Assembly (NCBI GenBank): GCA_030426705.1
Contig: JAUHXW010000039.1
Span: 1-14,097 of the forward strand
DNA from: Gammaproteobacteria bacterium
Lineage (GTDB): Bacteria; Pseudomonadota; Gammaproteobacteria; Xanthomonadales; Marinicellaceae
Length of the DNA: 14,097 nucleotides
Direction: 5' to 3'
Shown: one piece after another, positions 11,265 to 14,097 of the stretch
Position numbering within the stretch: position 1 is the stretch's first letter
Layout: every line of letters begins with the position of its first letter
The notes under the pieces: model-generated
What the model was told of the DNA's origin: nothing
What the model saw: only the letters and a program-made list of their open reading frames with translations
Databases searched by the model: none
Program-made: the position numbers and the translations under genes

Positions 11265-14097
11265 ATGTTTAATCAAGTCATCAATCAATGGTTCACAGAA
11301 AGGTTTCGGCAACCCACGCCGATACAGTCAGGGGCTTGGGAGCAAGTCGCAACTGGTAAAGATGTGTTGATGTCAGCACCTACTGGATCGGGTAAAACGC
11401 TGGCCGCATTCCTCAGCGCCATCAATCGTTTGTATGAAAACGGAGCTGATGAAAACATTGGATTAAAAGTTATTTACGTTTCGCCATTAAAAGCATTATC
11501 TAATGACATCAATATTAACTTGCGTGTGCCGATTGAACAAATCAACGGGCTCAGTCAGGGAAAGGTACATATCAGCAGTGCAGTCTGGACCGGGGATACC
11601 CCTGCTTATGATCGCGAGAAAATAAAACGCAAGCCTCCACACATTCTGGTTACCACACCAGAGTCTCTTTACAACATTTTGACTTCAAAAGCTGGTAGAG
11701 CGATGATGGATGACGTGGAAACGGTGATTGTGGATGAGGTGCATGCGCTGGCACCCAATAAGCGGGGCGCACATTTGTTATTGACCCTGATGCGTTTGGA
11801 AGCTGTCACATTAAAACGTCCACAAAGGATTGCCATTTCAGCCACCCAAAGACCCATTGAAAAAATGCAAAGGTATATCTTGCACCCTGAGTATTCAGCA
11901 GTGGTCAACTTAGGCCACAAACGTGCCATGGAATTGTCGATTGAACTTCCGGAAAGTCCACTTGCCGCTGTCATGTCCAATGAACAATGGGTAGAAATTT
12001 ATGACATGCTGGCGTGTGTCATTAAACAACATCGCACCACTTTGGTTTTTGTGAATAATCGTCGATTAGCAGAACGGGTGGTACAGATCAAAAAAATAAT
12101 GAACTGGTCACTGCCCACCACGGTTCTTTGGCCAAAGAACACCGACTCAAGGCAGAACAAGCTTTGAAAGCAGGATCTTTGAAAGCCATTGTCACCACGG
12201 CTTCACTGGAGTTGGGAATTGACATAGGTGATGTTGACCTGGTGTGTCAATTGGGATCGCCGGGCAGTATTCAGGCTTTTTTACAGCGGGTCGGTCGTTC
12301 GGGACATGGTGTCAATCGAACACCCAAAGGTCAGTTATATCCATTGACCATCGATGATTTGTTGGAAGCGACCGCTTTGATCCAGGCCATTGAGGAAGAT
12401 GAGTTGGAATTGACCCAATTTCCCAAACAACCACTTGATGTGCTCAGTCAGCAAATTGTCGCTGAAGTATCACAGCAAACATGGCCTGCTAAGCAGCTTT
12501 ACCATTTATTCAAAGAAGCCTCTCTTTACCATGATCTCACTGAGGCCACTTTCTATCAGGTGGTTCAGATGCTGGCTGATGGTTTTTCCGCAAGAGCCAC
12601 CTATAAAAAAGCCCTGGTGTTTTATGATGAAAGCAGTGATGAAATCCGACCCAGAAAATCAGCTTCGCTCACGGCTTTACTCAATGGCGGCACCATCCCT
12701 GATCAATTTGATTATGATGTTCGCCTGCTGCCAGATGATTTAAAAATTGGCACTTTGAATGAGGACTTCTCCTTTGAAAGCATTCCAGGAGATATATTTC
12801 AATTAGGTAATCATTCCTATCGCATATTAAAGGTGCAAACTGGCACCGTTTGGGTGGAAGATGCGGCTGGACAACCACCGAATATACCTTTTTGGTTTGG
12901 CGTACAAATGTGGCGTTCGGATGAGTTGAGCATGGCCGTTTCAAAAGTCAGACAGCAACTGGATACATATATTGAGTCCAATGATGTTAAAGATATCGAT
13001 TTGCCAGTAAACCAATTGGGTCAATCTCAACTGATCAACTATGCAAAGAAAACCAGAGACGTGTTACAAGTGATGCCGTCACAACAAGACATCGTGGTCG
13101 AACGCTTTTTTGATGGCAATGACGACATGCACCTGGTGATTCATTCGGTCTTTGGCTCAAGGGTCAATCGCGCCTGGGGCCTGGCTTTGCGCAAAAAGTT
13201 TTGTCGCCAGTTTAATTTCGAATTGCAGGCAGCTGCCTTGGAAGATGCTTTAATATTGTCATTAAGTTCCACCCACAGTTTTGAGTTGTCAACCGTACAA
13301 TCGTATTTGAAGCCGGATTCGGTCAGAGAAGTGCTGATACAAGCCTTATTGGACACACCATTTTTTGTGACGCAATGGCGCTGGAATGCTTCAGTGGCTT
13401 TGGCGGTTAAAAGGCGCATGGGTGATAAACGGGTACTGCCGCAATTTCAGCGCAATGAAGCGGAAGACTTGGTGGCTGAGATTTTTCCTGAGCAAATAGC
13501 TTGTGCAGAAAACATTGCCGGTAACAGAACGGTGCCTGATCATCCATTGGTGGAACAGACCATCAATGATTGCACTGAAGGGATCATGGATGTTCACGGC
13601 CTGGCTAAAATTTTACAAGCCATCGAAGATCAAACCATCAACATACATTATATTGACAGCCACACACCGTCACCCACCTCATTGGCAATCGTCAATGCCA
13701 GAAATTATGCCTTTCTTGATGAAGCGCCTGCAGAAGAGCGCCGTACATTGGCTGTTCAGTCCAAATCTCTGGATGAGTCTTTTGCTGTTTATCAACTCAG
13801 CCAGACAGAAATTCAAAGGTTCAATGAGCAGCTCAAACCCAAGGTCAGGGATCTGGACGAGTTACAAGAGTTTGTTTTTTTCATGGGCTTGTTGTGGCCA
13901 GACGAAGCAATGCCTTATGAGACAGGCTTGTCTGAGCTGTTGGCTGCAAAACGCATCTTGCAAATTGAGATTAAAGGCCAACATGTTTATGGCAGTTTAA
14001 AATATCAGCCATTGTTTGAACTGTGGTTACAAAACCCTGAACACATTGAAATCGACAGCCTTGAACCATTGGTGTCCAATCGATTGACCATCAGTGG
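11265..14097 (+). pseudogene. lhr: Lhr-family DEAD/DEVH helicase, apparent frameshift, 3' end outside window
   Basis: Lhr proteins are large ATP-dependent nucleic-acid helicases. Frame one (11265-12167) encodes the first RecA domain: FRQPTPIQSGAWEQ at 14-27, Walker A APTGSGKT at 38-45, YVSPLKAL, TTPESL, Walker B VDEVHALA at 156-163, SAT at 192-194, then FVNNRRLAERV of motif IV. Similarity stops after Ile275, and frame one ends at TGA 12165-12167. The -1 frame carries on with VTAHHGSLAKEHRLKAEQAL, TTASLELGIDIGDVDLV (motif V), QRVGRSGHG (motif VI) and then the winged-helix and Lhr-core regions. It has no stop up to the right edge. One extra A in the A7 run at 12090-12096 would restore a single frame of about 944 visible residues (E. 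coli Lhr has 1538). This may be an inactivating mutation, a homopolymer sequencing error, or slippage. ATG is preceded by AGGGG at 11249-11253, a somewhat long 11-base spacing. Confidence 0.85.
12090..12096 (+). other. A7 homopolymer at the lhr frame break
   Basis: The run follows ATC (Ile275) and precedes TAATGAACTG. Read as seven A, frame one gives IKKIMNWSLP and soon stops. With eight A the frame reads IKKNNELVTAHHG, which leads directly into the conserved helicase motifs. As a -1 ribosomal slip the site would be C AAA AAA, lacking the A at the first position of the best slippery heptamer (A AAA AAG), so a mutation, a sequencing error or RNA polymerase slippage are all at least as likely. 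Confidence 0.8.

Noticed and set aside
12089..12101. Programmed -1 ribosomal frameshift in lhr as the preferred explanation
   Set aside because: The site is C AAA AAA rather than A AAA AAG, no stimulating hairpin or internal Shine-Dalgarno is evident, and I know of no frameshifting in the Lhr family; mutation or sequencing error is simpler.
12435..12743. Plus-strand frame inside the lhr region as a separate gene (also 13503-14000)
   Set aside because: Both are in a different frame from the continuous lhr similarity, which covers the same bases without stops.

Overview
The window looks like chromosomal DNA of a gammaproteobacterium with moderately low GC. The evidence is the divergent rluD/bamD pair, a MarC/YhgN-type membrane protein, a membrane-anchored cytochrome c5, an Lhr-type helicase and E. 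coli-like promoter spacing. I cannot name a genus from the sequence alone. There is no rRNA, tRNA, CRISPR array, phage or transposase gene.

Layout: (1) 1-886, minus: rluD, cut by the window's left edge. (2) 1014-1847, plus: bamD. (3) 1848-2201: a gene-free stretch filled by two tandem, diverged copies of a palindromic repeat element. (4) 2202-2789, plus: marC/yhgN-like gene. (5) 2933-7684, plus: a tightly packed seven-gene operon for pantothenate and coenzyme A synthesis, in the order panG (DUF2520-type ketopantoate reductase), panB, panC, coaC, coaB, coaX, panD. Every junction overlaps, by 4 nt in five cases and 1 nt in one. A near-consensus promoter lies about 105 bp before the first gene. 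(6) 7685-8026: a second gene-free stretch with a GC-rich palindrome directly after panD and a third, inverted copy of the repeat element. (7) 8027-10475, minus: a lipoprotein-like seven-transmembrane receptor protein with a degenerate GGDEF domain, followed by two tiny, apparently coupled ORFs. (8) 10701-11195, minus: a cytochrome c5-type protein with a clear promoter and intrinsic terminator. (9) 11265-14097+, plus: an lhr-family helicase gene with an apparent one-base frameshift at a run of seven A, leaving the window at the right edge.

How the genes work together: the pan/coa operon covers the steps from 2-oxoisovalerate and aspartate to 4'-phosphopantetheine. PanB and PanG make pantoate, PanD makes beta-alanine, PanC joins them, CoaX phosphorylates pantothenate, and CoaB and CoaC add cysteine and decarboxylate. 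Only CoaD and CoaE would be missing for CoA itself. Two features stand out: PanG replaces PanE, and the usual bacterial CoaBC fusion is present as two separate overlapping genes. The other points worth a second look are the polar repeat family, the lhr frameshift and the degenerate GGDEF receptor with its small downstream ORFs.
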